Of a DNA stretch of 64,000 nucleotides, positions 47,211 to 58,100 are shown piece by piece. The DNA is from Alphaproteobacteria bacterium. GTDB lineage: Bacteria > Pseudomonadota > Alphaproteobacteria > Micropepsales > Micropepsaceae. Within the stretch, counting starts at the first letter, position 1. Each line of letters starts with the position of its first letter. The stretch is taken from assembly GCA_017308375.1 (NCBI GenBank), contig JAFKEW010000049.1, positions 1 through 64,000 of the forward strand. The letters are read 5' to 3'. The translations under genes were made by a program, and so were the position numbers. The notes below the pieces were generated by a model. That model was not told the origin of the DNA. It saw only the letters and a list, made by a program, of their open reading frames with translations, and searched no databases.

Positions 47211-47281
47211 GGTTCACGCCCCTGTCCCAGGACCACGCCGCGGTTGACAGGGAATCGCGCTTGGGCGACACCCCTGAGCGC

Positions 47282-47707
47282 ATGCGAAGCATTTTTGCCA
47301 TTTCGCCCGTTGCACGCTCAGCGGTGGCGGTGTTTGCCATTGCGATGTGCGCCGCCCCGCCGGTGCAAGCCAAATTCGCCGTCTGCAACAAGGCCGCCAA
47401 TCCGGCCAAGGTTGCCATCGGGCTGTTCGACGGCAAAGCCTGGGTCAGCGAAGGCTGGTGGACGATTGATCCCCATGATTGTGCCACTTTGATCGATCAC
47501 CCTCTTGTCGCGCGCTATTACTATCTTTACGCCACCGATGGCGGGGCGGGAAGCTGGAGTGGCGGCCGCAGTTTCTGCGTTTCGCCACGCGCCAAATTCA
47601 CCATTCGCGTGCGCAGCGATTGCGTACGCCATGGCTATGACAAGGTGTCGTTCTTTGAAGTGGATACCGGCGCCCAGCCGGACTGGACCCAATCCCTTTC
47701 GGACTGA
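47282..47707 (+). CDS. Secreted DUF1036 family protein
   Basis: A 141-residue exported protein with a signal peptide (1-29, cleavage after VQA) and a DUF1036 body: FAVCNKAANPAKVAIGLFDG, WVSEGWWTIDPHDC, and a C-terminal FEVDTGAQPDWTQ. Conserved Cys pairs suggest disulfides. It ends 2 bases before pyk, so they are probably co-transcribed. DUF1036 proteins regularly sit beside pyk in alphaproteobacteria; the role is unknown. Confidence 0.86.
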   Translation: MRSIFAISPVARSAVAVFAIAMCAAPPVQAKFAVCNKAANPAKVAIGLFDGKAWVSEGWWTIDPHDCATLIDHPLVARYYYLYATDGGAGSWSGGRSFCVSPRAKFTIRVRSDCVRHGYDKVSFFEVDTGAQPDWTQSLSD

Positions 47708-47709
47708 AT

Positions 47710-49134
47710 ATGCGGCGGACACGAAAAACCAAAATCCTTGCCACGCTGGGCCCGGCCTCATCGTCGCCCGAAAAGATCAGAGCTCTGTTCGAAGCGGGCG
47801 CCGATGTCTTCCGAATCAATATGAGCCACACCTCGCGCACCGCCTTGGCCGATATTCACGGCCGGTTGCGCGCGCTGGAAAGCGAGGTCAAGCGGCCGAT
47901 CGGCATTCTGGTCGATCTGCAGGGCCCCAAGATCCGGCTTGGCACGTTCGGCGGCGGCAAGGCGGACATTGCGGTGGGGGCAGAGGTTCGCCTGATCCGC
48001 AAGGTGGAGGCCGACGGACCGGGCACCATTCCCATTCCGCACCCCGAAGTGTTCACAGCCCTGACGCCGGGCGAACAGGTGCTGATCGATGACGGACGCC
48101 TCGGGCTGCGCATCAAAAGCGTGGGCAGCGACAGTGCCGAGGCGGTTGTCGAACAGGGCGGCACCCTGAAAGACCGCAAGGGTGTGAACCTGCCCGATAC
48201 GGAATTGCCGATTGCGGCAATGACGCCGAAGGATCGCAGCGATCTCGATTCCGCACTCAATCTCGGCGTCGACTGGGTGGCACTGTCCTTCGTACAGCGG
48301 CCCGAAGATGTTGCCGAATTGCGCAAGGTGGTGGCGGGGCGCGCCGCCGTTCTGGCCAAGATCGAGAAGCCGCGCGCGATTGAGCGATTGGCCGATATTC
48401 TGGTCTTCGCCGATGCGCTGATGGTGGCGCGCGGCGATCTGGGTGTGGAACTGCCGCTGGAGGCGGTGCCGGGCAAACAGAAATTCATCACCCGCGAAGC
48501 GCGCAAGGCGGGCAAGCCGGTGGTGGTGGCAACACAGATGCTGGAATCGATGATCCAGATGCCGCAACCGACGCGCGCCGAAGTTTCCGACGTGGCGACC
48601 GCGGTGTTCGAGGGCGCGGACGCGGTGATGCTGTCGGCCGAGACCGCGGCGGGCAGCTATCCGGTCGAAGCGGTGGCGATGATGGACAAGATCGCCACCA
48701 AGGTCGAAGGCGACCCCCTGTTCCAGCAGATTCTGGATGCGCAAAGAAGCCCGCCGGAAGAAACCACGCCGGACGCAATCATCGCCGCGGTGCATGAGGT
48801 GACCCAGACCATTCACGCCCGCGCCATTGTGAGCTGGACCAAATCCGGCTCAACCGGTTTGCGCGCCGCACGCCAACGGCCCGGTGCGCCGATCATCGCA
48901 CTGACCCCCATTCTTGCGACCGCGCGGCGGCTGGCGCTGGCATGGGGGCTTCATTGCGTGCTGACGGAGGATGCGCACGATCTGGACGACATGGTGGACC
49001 GCGCCGCGCGCATTGCGCTTGAGGAAGGTTTTGCCGAAGCCGGGGACCGCATCGTGATCACCGCCGGCCTTCCGCTGGGCACACCGGGCGCCACCAATCT
49101 TCTGCGCGTCGTCTTTGTCGGCGGCAAGGGATAG
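47710..49134 (+). CDS. pyk: Pyruvate kinase
   Basis: Pyruvate kinase makes ATP and pyruvate from phosphoenolpyruvate. The 474-residue protein begins TKILATLGPASSSPEKI and carries FRINMSHT, the active-site LAKIEKPRAIERL (catalytic Lys and Glu), VARGDLGVE with metal-binding residues, and a C-terminal domain ending in VVFVGGKG. Length is normal. It follows DUF1036 by 2 bases and is convergent with a TPR gene. Confidence 0.96.
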   Translation: MRRTRKTKILATLGPASSSPEKIRALFEAGADVFRINMSHTSRTALADIHGRLRALESEVKRPIGILVDLQGPKIRLGTFGGGKADIAVGAEVRLIRKVEADGPGTIPIPHPEVFTALTPGEQVLIDDGRLGLRIKSVGSDSAEAVVEQGGTLKDRKGVNLPDTELPIAAMTPKDRSDLDSALNLGVDWVALSFVQRPEDVAELRKVVAGRAAVLAKIEKPRAIERLADILVFADALMVARGDLGVELPLEAVPGKQKFITREARKAGKPVVVATQMLESMIQMPQPTRAEVSDVATAVFEGADAVMLSAETAAGSYPVEAVAMMDKIATKVEGDPLFQQILDAQRSPPEETTPDAIIAAVHEVTQTIHARAIVSWTKSGSTGLRAARQRPGAPIIALTPILATARRLALAWGLHCVLTEDAHDLDDMVDRAARIALEEGFAEAGDRIVITAGLPLGTPGATNLLRVVFVGGKG

Positions 49135-49149
49135 AACGGCCAAGCCCGG

Positions 49150-49737
49150 TCAGATGCCCTGCCCCTCCACCGCGCGGGACAGTGCACGCACCGCGCGCAC
49201 CACATCGCCATCGGCAGGATCGAGCGCCAGAACCTTGCGATAAAGCGCGAGTGCGCCTTTCTTGTCGCCATAGTCTTCCAGCAAGCCGGCAAGACGGGCC
49301 ATCGCCACGAAGTGGCGCGGATTGAGCGTGATGGTCTTCTGCAGCGCGATCATGGCGGCTTCATCATCACCCGCCAGCAACTCGATCTGGGCGCGATGAT
49401 GCCAACCTTCCGCAAAATCGGGCGCGAGGCCGGTAACGGATGCGAACAATTGCAATGCGGTTTCGGCATCGCCGGAAACAAGGGCCGCTTCGCCGCGTGT
49501 CATTAGCAGATCAATGGTGGGGCTGCCGGACTGGCGGAAGAGTTGCTGGATGCGATCTTCGATCGGGTTCGCTTCATCTTCCGACTGCGCTTTGGCAAGC
49601 GCCGCGAACAGGCGATCAAGCTCCTGTGCCGGGGCAGCGGCGGCGGGCGCCGGTTTCTGTGGCGGCGGGGTTGCGCCGTCCGCCACGGCCAGACCGGGCA
49701 GAACCATCAGGGCTGTGAAAAGCAGCAGAACGCGCAT
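49150..49737 (-). CDS. Secreted TPR-repeat protein
   Basis: A 195-residue protein with a signal peptide (1-20, cleavage after AVA) and three TPR motifs (about 78-175: EAALVSGDAETALQLFAS, GWHHRAQIELLAGDDEAAM, and AMARLAGLLEDYGDKKGALALYRK). The N-terminal mature part is Ala/Pro rich. It is convergent with pyk. It could be a scaffold in the periplasm; partner unknown. Confidence 0.82.
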   Translation of the reverse strand: MRVLLLFTALMVLPGLAVADGATPPPQKPAPAAAAPAQELDRLFAALAKAQSEDEANPIEDRIQQLFRQSGSPTIDLLMTRGEAALVSGDAETALQLFASVTGLAPDFAEGWHHRAQIELLAGDDEAAMIALQKTITLNPRHFVAMARLAGLLEDYGDKKGALALYRKVLALDPADGDVVRAVRALSRAVEGQGI

Positions 49738-49801
49738 GGCCTGAACCTAGCGCGCGACGGCAGCCGGTGCCATCACAGGGCCTGCCGGAACGGCGCCGTG
49801 T

Positions 49802-49927
49802 TTAACCCTGGCGCGCCTTGAAGCGGGGATTCTTCTTGTTGATGACATAGGTCCGGCCACGCCTGCGGATCACGCGGCAGTCCTTGTCGCGTTTTTTGAG
49901 CGAACGCAGGGAATTGCGAATTTTCAT
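49802..49927 (-). CDS. rpmJ: 50S ribosomal protein L36
   Basis: A 41-residue L36 of the longer alternative type. It reads [19 protein letters not shown], then [20 protein letters not shown]. The zinc-binding Cys set of the ordinary type is reduced to one Cys here, as in the zinc-independent (C-minus) form of other alphaproteobacteria. It is monocistronic, on the minus strand between the TPR gene and the transglycosylase. Confidence 0.97.
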   Translation of the reverse strand: MKIRNSLRSLKKRDKDCRVIRRRGRTYVINKKNPRFKARQG

Positions 49928-50145
49928 GACACGGCATCCAGTCTATTCGGGCAGCAGGCAGGACCCGCCGCGAGAAGGCGCGGAAGCTAGTGGCGGCAGC
50001 ACGGTCTGTCAACCGCGGGAATCCCCAATTTTCGGCCTTATTCCTGGGGTTATCTGTGGGTTACCTGCGGCATACCGGCCGGGGTGCGGGATTCGCGGGG
50101 ACTGGCCCCGGCACCACGGATAAGGGGCATCAGAAGGGGATATTC

Positions 50146-51450
50146 ATGGCAGTATTGTTGACCCATAAGATTCTGCGCCCGGCGTGCCTGTGGCTGCCGC
50201 TGCTTCTGGGGGCATGCGCGATGCACCCGGCCACCACAAGCATGGTGCCGCAGCCCAAGCCCGCCGCCGCAACGCCGCCCGTTCCGCAACCGGCCCCATC
50301 CACCGCGGCCGAGGCGGAATTCCGCAGCTTCGTGCACGATTTCCGCCAGACCGCACTGGCGCAGGGGATTGCGCCGTCACTTTACGACCTTGCGATGGGC
50401 GGGCTTTCCCCCAATGCAAAAATCCTGTCGCTGAACGAAGCGCAGCCGGAATTCGTCAAGCCGGTGTGGGATTATCTCGCCACGGCCACCTCGCCACTGC
50501 GTGTGCGCAACGGCCAGAATGCGCTGGCCGGGCAGGAACAGGCGCTTTCGGCGATCGAGGCGCGCTATGGCGTTTCCAGATACATCCTGACCGCGATCTG
50601 GGGCATGGAAACCAATTACGGCAGCAATATCGGCAGCTTCAACATCTTCCAGGCGCTGGCGACGCTGGCCTATGACGGGCCGCGCACCGGCTATGCCCGG
50701 CCGCAATTGCTGGACGCCCTGAAAATGGCGCAGCAGGGCGGCTTCGCACCATCGCAGATGCCGTCGTCCTGGGCCGGGGCATTCGGGCAGACGCAATTCA
50801 CCCCCAGCACATGGCTTGCACATGCGGTGGACTTCGATGGCGACGGGCGAAAGGATCTGTGGCGTTCGGTGCCTGATGCGCTTGCTTCCAGCGCCAATCT
50901 TCTGAGCGAGGAAGGCTGGGCGCAGGGCGAACCCTGGGGCATCGAGGTGCGCCTGCCCGACGGTTTCTCCTATGAAGATGCCGATATCGACATTTTCAAA
51001 CCGGTCGCGGAATGGCGCGCCCGCGGTGTGCGCACCGTGCTGGGCGAACCGCTGCCGCAAACGCCGCAAACCGGTGCACTGTTCCTGCCGGCCGGCAGCC
51101 GCGGCCCCGCCTTTCTCGTCTACAACAATTTCAAGGTGCTGCTGCGCTACAACAATGCCTCGGCTTACGCCCTCGCCGTCGGCATTCTGGCCGACCGCAT
51201 TGCAGGAAAAGGCGAGGTGGTTGGCGATTGGCCGCGCGACGAACAGCCATTGACGCGCGATGAGCGTTTACGTTTCCAGCGCGACCTGAACCAGCTCGGC
51301 TTCAATGCCGGAAAGGAAGACGGCGTTCTGGGGCGGCAGGTGCGCGCGGCGTTGCGCGCCTATCAGAAAGAGAAGGCGTTGCCCGCCGATGGCTTTGCCA
51401 CCAAGGCACTGCTGGAACGGATGGATGGTGAACTGGCCAGCCCGAAATAA
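50146..51450 (+). CDS. MltB-family lytic murein transglycosylase lipoprotein
   Basis: A 434-residue lipoprotein enzyme that cleaves peptidoglycan glycan chains, leaving 1,6-anhydromuramic ends. Lipobox LGAC puts the lipidated Cys at residue 24. The catalytic glutamate is E155 in IWGMETNYGS; AFGQTQFTPSTWLAHAVDFD follows (about 211-230). A peptidoglycan-binding domain type 1 closes the protein (about 375-428). ATG 50146 has GAAGGGG upstream. Convergent with the MFS gene. Confidence 0.93.
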   Translation: MAVLLTHKILRPACLWLPLLLGACAMHPATTSMVPQPKPAAATPPVPQPAPSTAAEAEFRSFVHDFRQTALAQGIAPSLYDLAMGGLSPNAKILSLNEAQPEFVKPVWDYLATATSPLRVRNGQNALAGQEQALSAIEARYGVSRYILTAIWGMETNYGSNIGSFNIFQALATLAYDGPRTGYARPQLLDALKMAQQGGFAPSQMPSSWAGAFGQTQFTPSTWLAHAVDFDGDGRKDLWRSVPDALASSANLLSEEGWAQGEPWGIEVRLPDGFSYEDADIDIFKPVAEWRARGVRTVLGEPLPQTPQTGALFLPAGSRGPAFLVYNNFKVLLRYNNASAYALAVGILADRIAGKGEVVGDWPRDEQPLTRDERLRFQRDLNQLGFNAGKEDGVLGRQVRAALRAYQKEKALPADGFATKALLERMDGELASPK

Positions 51451-52773
51451 TCAGCCGCTCGGCACCTGAGTCTCGGCCTTTTCGTCCAGCCCGTCGGGCA
51501 CCACCATGCCGGCGGTTTGCAGGGTAGGCGACAGGCGGACATAGATGAGCAGCACCACCATCAGCACCGCACCGGCGATGAAGGGCAGTTGCGGCGACTG
51601 CTCGTAAAGCCAGCCGATGACAGGCCCGACAATAAAGCCGGTGGCGCTGGTGGCGCCGATCACACCGGCGACGGCGCCCTGTTCATCCGGCGAGACCGAG
51701 AGCGAAGCGGAGGCTGCATAACCCGGCCGCGCCATGCCGAAGCCGAGGCCCGTCAGCATCATCGCGAAGACCAGCGGGCCGAACGCATGGCTGAAAATGA
51801 AAATGATGTTGGCGGCGAGCGCGACGAAGGTGCCGCCATAGATCAAAGTGCGGGCAGACGGGTTGAACCGCTGCACCAGAATAAGCTGGGCGAACAGCGC
51901 CGACATCGATGACGCCATCAGCGCCACGCCGACGGCCTGTGCGGTTTCGTTCGCCTTCAGATGCAGCACATCCATGAAGAAGAAGGCGACGGTCTGAATG
52001 GGGATGGCGCCGACGGTGGAAAGCCCGACGCCGAAGATCACGAATGGCCGCATGCGCTTGTCATACCAGTGCAGCGTGGTTTCAACGCGGCGATGGGATT
52101 TCGGCGGTGTGCGTTCGGGCAGAAAATACCAGATGGCCAATGCGCTCAGCACCGCCACAGCCGAAATGAAATAGAAGGGCGCGAAAAGGCCGAACACCAC
52201 CAGCGCCGACCCGATGCCGGGACCGGCAGTGGTGCCGAGGCCGAAAGCGGCCGCAATGGTGGCGACACCACGGGTGCGTTCGGCCCGGGTGGTGCGGTCG
52301 GCCACATAGGCTTCCGCCGCGACGAAAGTGCCCGAGCCCAGCGTGCCATAGATAGAGCGGGTGAAGATCATCAACGGATAAACGAGGACCAGCGGTATCC
52401 ATTTGTCGAGCCCGCCCAGCATCACGGTCGCGAAGCTGCCGAACGAAACCGCGAAGGCGAGCAGGCCCAGAAGCATCACCGGCTTGCGGCCCATCAGATC
52501 GCTGCGCCGGCCCCAGAACGGGCTGGAAAACACCCAGATCGCCGCCGAGACCGCGAAGATCGCGGTCACCTGCACCTCTGACAGGCCAAGCTGGCGGGAG
52601 ATCGGCGGCAGAATGGCATAGAGGATCGACTGGCCCGCACCGACGCACATCAGGCTGACGAACAGAATGGCGAAAGCGCGGTTGCGTTCGCCCGGCGTGG
52701 TGACACGCGAAAACGCCTCGGCCACTTCGGCCGTTTGCGCGCCATTCTGATGCGGATCGTCGATCTTCGTCAT
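51451..52773 (-). CDS. MFS transporter, drug-efflux-like
   Basis: A 440-residue transporter of the major facilitator superfamily with 12 predicted helices. The signature between helices 2 and 3 reads GRRSDLMGRKPVMLLG (about 88-103), the loop between 8 and 9 is less conserved. It resembles multidrug/TCR-type efflux permeases; substrate unknown. Its stop is directly adjacent to that of the transglycosylase gene. The upstream region carries three 59-bp tandem repeats. Confidence 0.88.
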   Translation of the reverse strand: MTKIDDPHQNGAQTAEVAEAFSRVTTPGERNRAFAILFVSLMCVGAGQSILYAILPPISRQLGLSEVQVTAIFAVSAAIWVFSSPFWGRRSDLMGRKPVMLLGLLAFAVSFGSFATVMLGGLDKWIPLVLVYPLMIFTRSIYGTLGSGTFVAAEAYVADRTTRAERTRGVATIAAAFGLGTTAGPGIGSALVVFGLFAPFYFISAVAVLSALAIWYFLPERTPPKSHRRVETTLHWYDKRMRPFVIFGVGLSTVGAIPIQTVAFFFMDVLHLKANETAQAVGVALMASSMSALFAQLILVQRFNPSARTLIYGGTFVALAANIIFIFSHAFGPLVFAMMLTGLGFGMARPGYAASASLSVSPDEQGAVAGVIGATSATGFIVGPVIGWLYEQSPQLPFIAGAVLMVVLLIYVRLSPTLQTAGMVVPDGLDEKAETQVPSG

Positions 52774-52874
52774 GGCGGCGAAACGAGCCTGAAGCCCCCC
52801 ATACAGTCAAGAAATTCAGACGGCCAAGACATGCGATGACGGGCGAACGTGGCAGGAATACGACTCTTTAACAG

Positions 52875-53041
52875 TGGTCGCGCAATCTGACGCGAACCGG
52901 TGCCCACTTCGCGGGATTGACGCCGGTTTTTGCTGGTCGCGCAATCTGACGCGAACCGGTGCCCACTTCGCGGGATTGACGCCGGTTTTTGCTGGTCGCG
53001 CAATCTGACGCGAACCGGTGTCCACTTCGCGGGATTGACGC
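52875..53041. repeat. Three tandem copies of a 59-bp repeat
   Basis: Units at 52875-52933, 52934-52992 and 52993-53041 (the last truncated at 49 bases). The unit starts TGGTCGCGCAATCTGACGCG and ends ACGCCGGTTTTTGC; copies 1 and 2 are identical and copy 3 differs by one base (TGTCC for TGCCC). It lies between the pbpC stop (53044) and the MFS start. Units carry CGCGAACCGGTG, resembling REP-type elements. No spacers of unequal sequence exist, so it is not a CRISPR array. Confidence 0.9.
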
Positions 53042-53043
53042 TC

Positions 53044-55155
53044 CTAACGCATCCGTTTGAAGCGGATTTGTGCGGTATCGCTGCGGCCCGCGGCATCGAT
53101 CACGGTGACACGCGCAAAGCCTTCGCCATCGGGCGTGAAACTGGCCGGTTGAAAACGATCGAAGCTGCCCACGAGGCGGCCATTGACCAGCCATGTCAGC
53201 GGTGCACGGCCGCCCTGCGCCGCGAGCGTGACGGTCGCGGGCGCGTGGCCATTCGTAGCGGCATTCTCGGGCAACGGCACAACCGCGCCATTGGGTGGAA
53301 AGGCAATCGCGGGCGGTGCTACGCGCGTGGCAACTGCCTGATGATTGTCTTCCGCGCGGCGGAACACGCGCAAGGCCGGTGGCAACGCCGCTGCATTGGC
53401 GGCGCGGATCACGCCATCCGGCACAGGCGGGGGCCCGCGCCGGTCGGGCGGCAACAGATCGAACATCTGCAACAGAATGGGGGCCGCGGTATCGACACCG
53501 ACCTGACCCGCGCGCGGCGCACCGTCGGCCCGGCCGACCCAGACACCGACCGTGTAATCGTTCGAGAAACCGGCCGACCACGCATCGCGAAAACCGTAAG
53601 AGGTGCCGGTCTTGAAGCCGATATTGCGCGGGCGTTTCAGCCCCTGCCCCATCGCCCAGCCCTGCGGCAGATTCACGGTGGAGAGAATCTGCTGCAGATA
53701 ATAGGCGGCAACCGGGCCGAACAGGCGATGGGCGCGGCCCTGCGGTGCATCGGCGAGATACCGCAACGGCGCCACCGTGCCGCCATCGGCAATGCCGGTA
53801 TAAAGCATGGTGAGATCGGCCAGGCTGATGCCGAGGCCACCAAGCGCCACCGGCAGGCTGGGCACCGTATCACGCGTGGGAAAGGCGAGATGTGCGCCGG
53901 CATTTTCCAGCGTCTGGGTGAAACGCAAGGGCCCGATACGTTCAAGCACCATCACCGCCGGCACATTCAGCGACATGCGCAGTGCGCTGCCCGCGGTGAC
54001 CGCGCCCTGAAATTCGCCGTCGAAATCGCGCGGCGCATAGTCGCCGAAATTGGTCGCCTGATCCTGCATCAACGTGGCGGGATGAAGCGCCAGATCGTCA
54101 AACGCGAGACCATAGATGAAAGGCTTGAGTGCGGAACCGGGCGAGCGCGTACGCTGCGCCAGATCGAGCATGCCCGCCTTGCCCCAATAATCGGTGCCGC
54201 CGACATAGGCGCGCACGGCATGACTTTTGTTCTCCGCCACCACGATGGCGAGGCTGGCACCATCATCCATATAAAGATGTTCGCGCGCCGCAAGCCGTTC
54301 GGCCGCGCGCTGCATTCCCCCATCGAGGGTGGTGCGGATGCGTTCGCCCGGATGTTTCGCGGCCAGGAATTGCGCCAGATGCGGCGCGGCAAACGGCATG
54401 GCAAGGCGGGCCGCAGGCGGTGCATCGCGCAGCGCGACAGCGGCATCCGTTTTTGCGACCACGCCATCTTCCACCATGCGCGCCAGCACATGATCGCGCG
54501 CCGCCTTTGCCGCTTTGGGATGGCGATCGGGGCGCTGACGCTCCGGCGACTGCGGCAAGGCCACCAGCAATGCGGATTGGGAGAGTGAAAGCGAACGCGG
54601 CTCCTTGCCGAAATAGGCGAGCGAGGCAGCGCGCACCCCTTCGAGATTGCCGCCGAACGGCGCGAGCGTCAGATAAAAGGAAAGAATGTCATCCTTGGAA
54701 TAGCGCAGCTCCAGTTGAACGGCGCGCACCATCTGGATGAATTTCGTCGGCACGGTGCGCGGGCGCCCCGGCTCCAGAAGGCGGGCGACCTGCATGGTGA
54801 GGGTGGAGGCGCCGGACACCACATGGCCGCGCACCGCCCATTGCCAGGCCGCGCGCGCCAGCGCCAGCGGATCGACGCCGGGATGGGAATCGAAACGCTT
54901 GTCCTCATAGGCCTTGAGCAGGATGAGGTAACGCGGATCGACGTCCGCCGCCGTGGTCTTCAGCCGCCAATAACCATCCCTGGAGAGGAACGGCCGCAGC
55001 AATTCGCCATGACGGTCCAGCACCTCGGTCGAGCGCAACTGCACCCGCGTCATGTCCGGCGGGAACAGAAAATTGGCGATGACGAGCGCGCAGAAAACGC
55101 CCGCAACCGCGAGCAGCAGTTTTCGCCAGCGCCATGCGAACGCCTTCATCATCAT
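53044..55155 (-). CDS. pbpC: Penicillin-binding protein 1C
   Basis: A bifunctional peptidoglycan glycosyltransferase/transpeptidase. The 703-residue protein has an N-terminal anchor (about 11-30), a GT51 domain with EDKRFDSHPGVD (catalytic E84) and GASTLTMQVARLL, and a transpeptidase domain with S341-A-L-K344 in the SPGSALKPF motif, SLN (395-397) and KTGT (515-518). A C-terminal BiPBP_C domain (about 600-703) completes it. It starts 4 bases after the yfhM stop, as in many proteobacteria, so the two are co-expressed. Confidence 0.96.
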   Translation of the reverse strand: MMMKAFAWRWRKLLLAVAGVFCALVIANFLFPPDMTRVQLRSTEVLDRHGELLRPFLSRDGYWRLKTTAADVDPRYLILLKAYEDKRFDSHPGVDPLALARAAWQWAVRGHVVSGASTLTMQVARLLEPGRPRTVPTKFIQMVRAVQLELRYSKDDILSFYLTLAPFGGNLEGVRAASLAYFGKEPRSLSLSQSALLVALPQSPERQRPDRHPKAAKAARDHVLARMVEDGVVAKTDAAVALRDAPPAARLAMPFAAPHLAQFLAAKHPGERIRTTLDGGMQRAAERLAAREHLYMDDGASLAIVVAENKSHAVRAYVGGTDYWGKAGMLDLAQRTRSPGSALKPFIYGLAFDDLALHPATLMQDQATNFGDYAPRDFDGEFQGAVTAGSALRMSLNVPAVMVLERIGPLRFTQTLENAGAHLAFPTRDTVPSLPVALGGLGISLADLTMLYTGIADGGTVAPLRYLADAPQGRAHRLFGPVAAYYLQQILSTVNLPQGWAMGQGLKRPRNIGFKTGTSYGFRDAWSAGFSNDYTVGVWVGRADGAPRAGQVGVDTAAPILLQMFDLLPPDRRGPPPVPDGVIRAANAAALPPALRVFRRAEDNHQAVATRVAPPAIAFPPNGAVVPLPENAATNGHAPATVTLAAQGGRAPLTWLVNGRLVGSFDRFQPASFTPDGEGFARVTVIDAAGRSDTAQIRFKRMR

Positions 55156-55159
55156 TTCC

Positions 55160-58100
55160 CTATCGTGCGGGGGAAATCGTCACCGTGCCCATGCGCGTGC
55201 GCGCCGCAACACCGGGTGCATACATATCCTCCGCCGTTGCGGCCGGCATCACGAAACGCCCTGCCGTGACCGCGCGCGCGATATAGGCGATGTGGAATTC
55301 GGGATGTTCGACCTTGCGCGACCAGCGGTCATCCGCGGGCCAGCCAAGCGTCAGCGCCGCCACGAAGCGGTCATCGCGCACATCGGTCATCGAAAGATCG
55401 GTGAGCGTGGAGAGGAAGGAATAGGCTTTCGCATCATCGCCCTTGAGCGGCATTTCGATTTCAAGCCCGGCCGGCAACAGATCGATCACGCCGATCTGGC
55501 GCAGGAGATTGTTCTCCATCCGCCCCGACAGAACGACGATCACCCGCTGGTTCTGTTTCAGATTGGCAAGATCGGCCGGCTGCCCCGCCATGGTCCACAC
55601 CGTCGCCACACCGGCGCGCCGCCCTGATTGAGAATCGTGATACCCGCATTCAGTTGCGCCAGCGTGGGCGAAAGACGCACCGCGCCTGCACTTTCCGCCG
55701 CCGGTTTGCCGTTGACCGCAATGGAAAGCGGCACCTTCTGTTTTGAGAGTGCATAGGCCGCGCGCAGGATCCAGGCTTTTTCCTGCGTCGTCGTATCCTG
55801 CAGCCGCATATCGACATCGCGGCTTTTCGTCAGCAGCGCAGGAACGAGATCGGCAGCACCGTTCTCGATTGCCAGTGCGGTGGTGGCGGCGAGATCGCGC
55901 GTCAACGAGCCATAATCGGAATGGCCATAGGCCGCGGGCTTTGCCGCCATCAGAAGATCGCGCGCGCGGCGGAAATTGACCGTGGCGCGACTGTTGTCGC
56001 CGGCCTGCGCCGCGGCCGCACCGGTCAGCGCAGCCGCGATGGCGGTTTTCATTTCCGGTCCGCGCGTATCGCTGAAATAGCGCAGATCGCTCAGATTGAG
56101 GCCCGCCTGTTCCGCCAGCACGTAGAAAGCATAAGCCCTGACCGCATCATTGCCGGAATCCGACGATGCGGTGCCGCGCAGCCATTGCGCACCGCGGCGC
56201 AAGGCTTCGGCGGGAACGGTGTAGTTCTTGTCTTTCGCCTGGGTCAGAAAATCGAGTGCGAACACCGACACCCAGGCATCGGCGGTGCCGCCCGCGCCCC
56301 ACATGCCGAAATCGCCGCTGTAATTCTGCATGTCGAGAACGGAATCGACCGCATCCTGTATCCGGCCGCGCAACGCACTGTCGCCCGCGATCCCGGCAGA
56401 CGCCGCGACATCGTTGAAATAAAGCAGCGGCATGGCGCGGCTGACCGTCTGTTCCAGACAGCCATAGGGATATTTGTCGAGCCAGCGCAATTGTCCCGCC
56501 ACATTGCCGTAACCGGGTGCGGTGGCGGTCACCGCAAGTGCGGCATGGGCAGTGGACGGCACCAGATCGCGCACCAGTGCCGATGTTGCCTTGTAGGTTT
56601 CACCCGCGCCGAGACGCGCCACCTCTTCCCGCGCCACATCGCGTTGCGGGCTGCGCACTTCGATCGGCCAGGAATGCGTGATCTTCAGCCCCGGCCCCGT
56701 CAAGGTCAGCGCAACCTTGGCGATGCCGATGCCATTTCCTTCCAGCGCCACCGGCACCAATGCGCGCTCGCCCGCTTTCAGCGTGCGCGACAGGGTCACA
56801 TTACGGCCATGGCCATCGAAACCCGCAGGCCCTGTGGTCGAGAGGCTGACGCTGTAGCTGCCGGGCTTGCCCTCCACATTGTCGAGATTGAGCGCGGCGG
56901 CGGCATGATCGCCCGGCGCCAGGAAACGCGGCAGCACCAGATCGGCCACCACCGGATCGCGCACGGTCAGCGCGCGGTCGGCATGCCCCATCTTGTCGGC
57001 AGTGAAAGCGACCGCCATCAGGCGCAATTCGCCGTTGAAGTCCGGCACATCGGCCGGAATGGTAGCCTTGCCGCCGGGGCCGACCGTGACAAGGCCCGAG
57101 AACAACGCCACCGTGCGCGTCGGCACCACGGCCAGCGGGCGGCCGCCGAAACGATCACCGCCTTCGCGCAACGAACCGATGGCGCCCTTTTCTGGTTTGA
57201 TCAGGCGGCCGTAATCATCGCGCATACCGACGCCGAGCCGGCGCTTGCCGAAATAATAGCCGGCCGGATCGGGCGATTGAAATTCGGTCAGTTGCAGAAT
57301 GCCTTCGTCAACAGCGGAGAGGGTGACATAGGCGCTTTCCCCCGCCGCCAAACCGGTGACGGTGACCGGAATCGAAATCTTCTGCCGCGGCGAAATCTTT
57401 TTCGGCACGGCCATCTGGATGCCGAGCGTGCGCGCACTGTTGTCGATGCCCAGCCAGACAACGCCGATGGCACGCACGGGTTCGCGGGCGTTCGCCTCCG
57501 ACAGACCGCGATAATGGGTGACGAGCACATAGGCGCCTGCGCCCCAATCGGCAGAGACCGGAATATCGATGGTGGCGCCCGCCGCCGGTGAACGGATGAG
57601 CTGGGAGGAATAAATCCGGTCGCTGGCCACCACCACCAGCGCGCGCCCGTCACTCGGCGGTTTGATGGTGATGTGCGCGGTTTCGCCGACCTTGTAGGCG
57701 GGCTTGTCGGCGGCAACCGGGATGCGATCCGGCCGGTCACCCGCCGCATTGGCGGCCCAGCCGGAATAGTAGCGGTAAGAGGCCGAGGCACCGGATTGCG
57801 GATCGGTGATGGTGAGGCGGTAACGGCCCCACGCCATCGCCTGTGCCAGCTTGGCGGGCGCACCGGCGGAGACGGAGAATTCACCGCTGGTGATCAGCCG
57901 GTCGCGCGTGACCGCCTGGTATTTCCATTGGCCCTGATCCTGATACCACTGGTAATTGGTTTCCTCGCGCGTCCAGTTGTAATGGAGATTGCCGCGCGCG
58001 ATGCGGGCGCCATCGCCATTGACCGCAATCACCTCGAACCCGGCCTTGGTGTTTTCGGCAACGGAGTCACCAACGAATGCCGGACGGATGGCCAGCATGA

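Noticed and set aside
52875..53041. CRISPR array
   Set aside because: Units are contiguous and there are no variable spacers.
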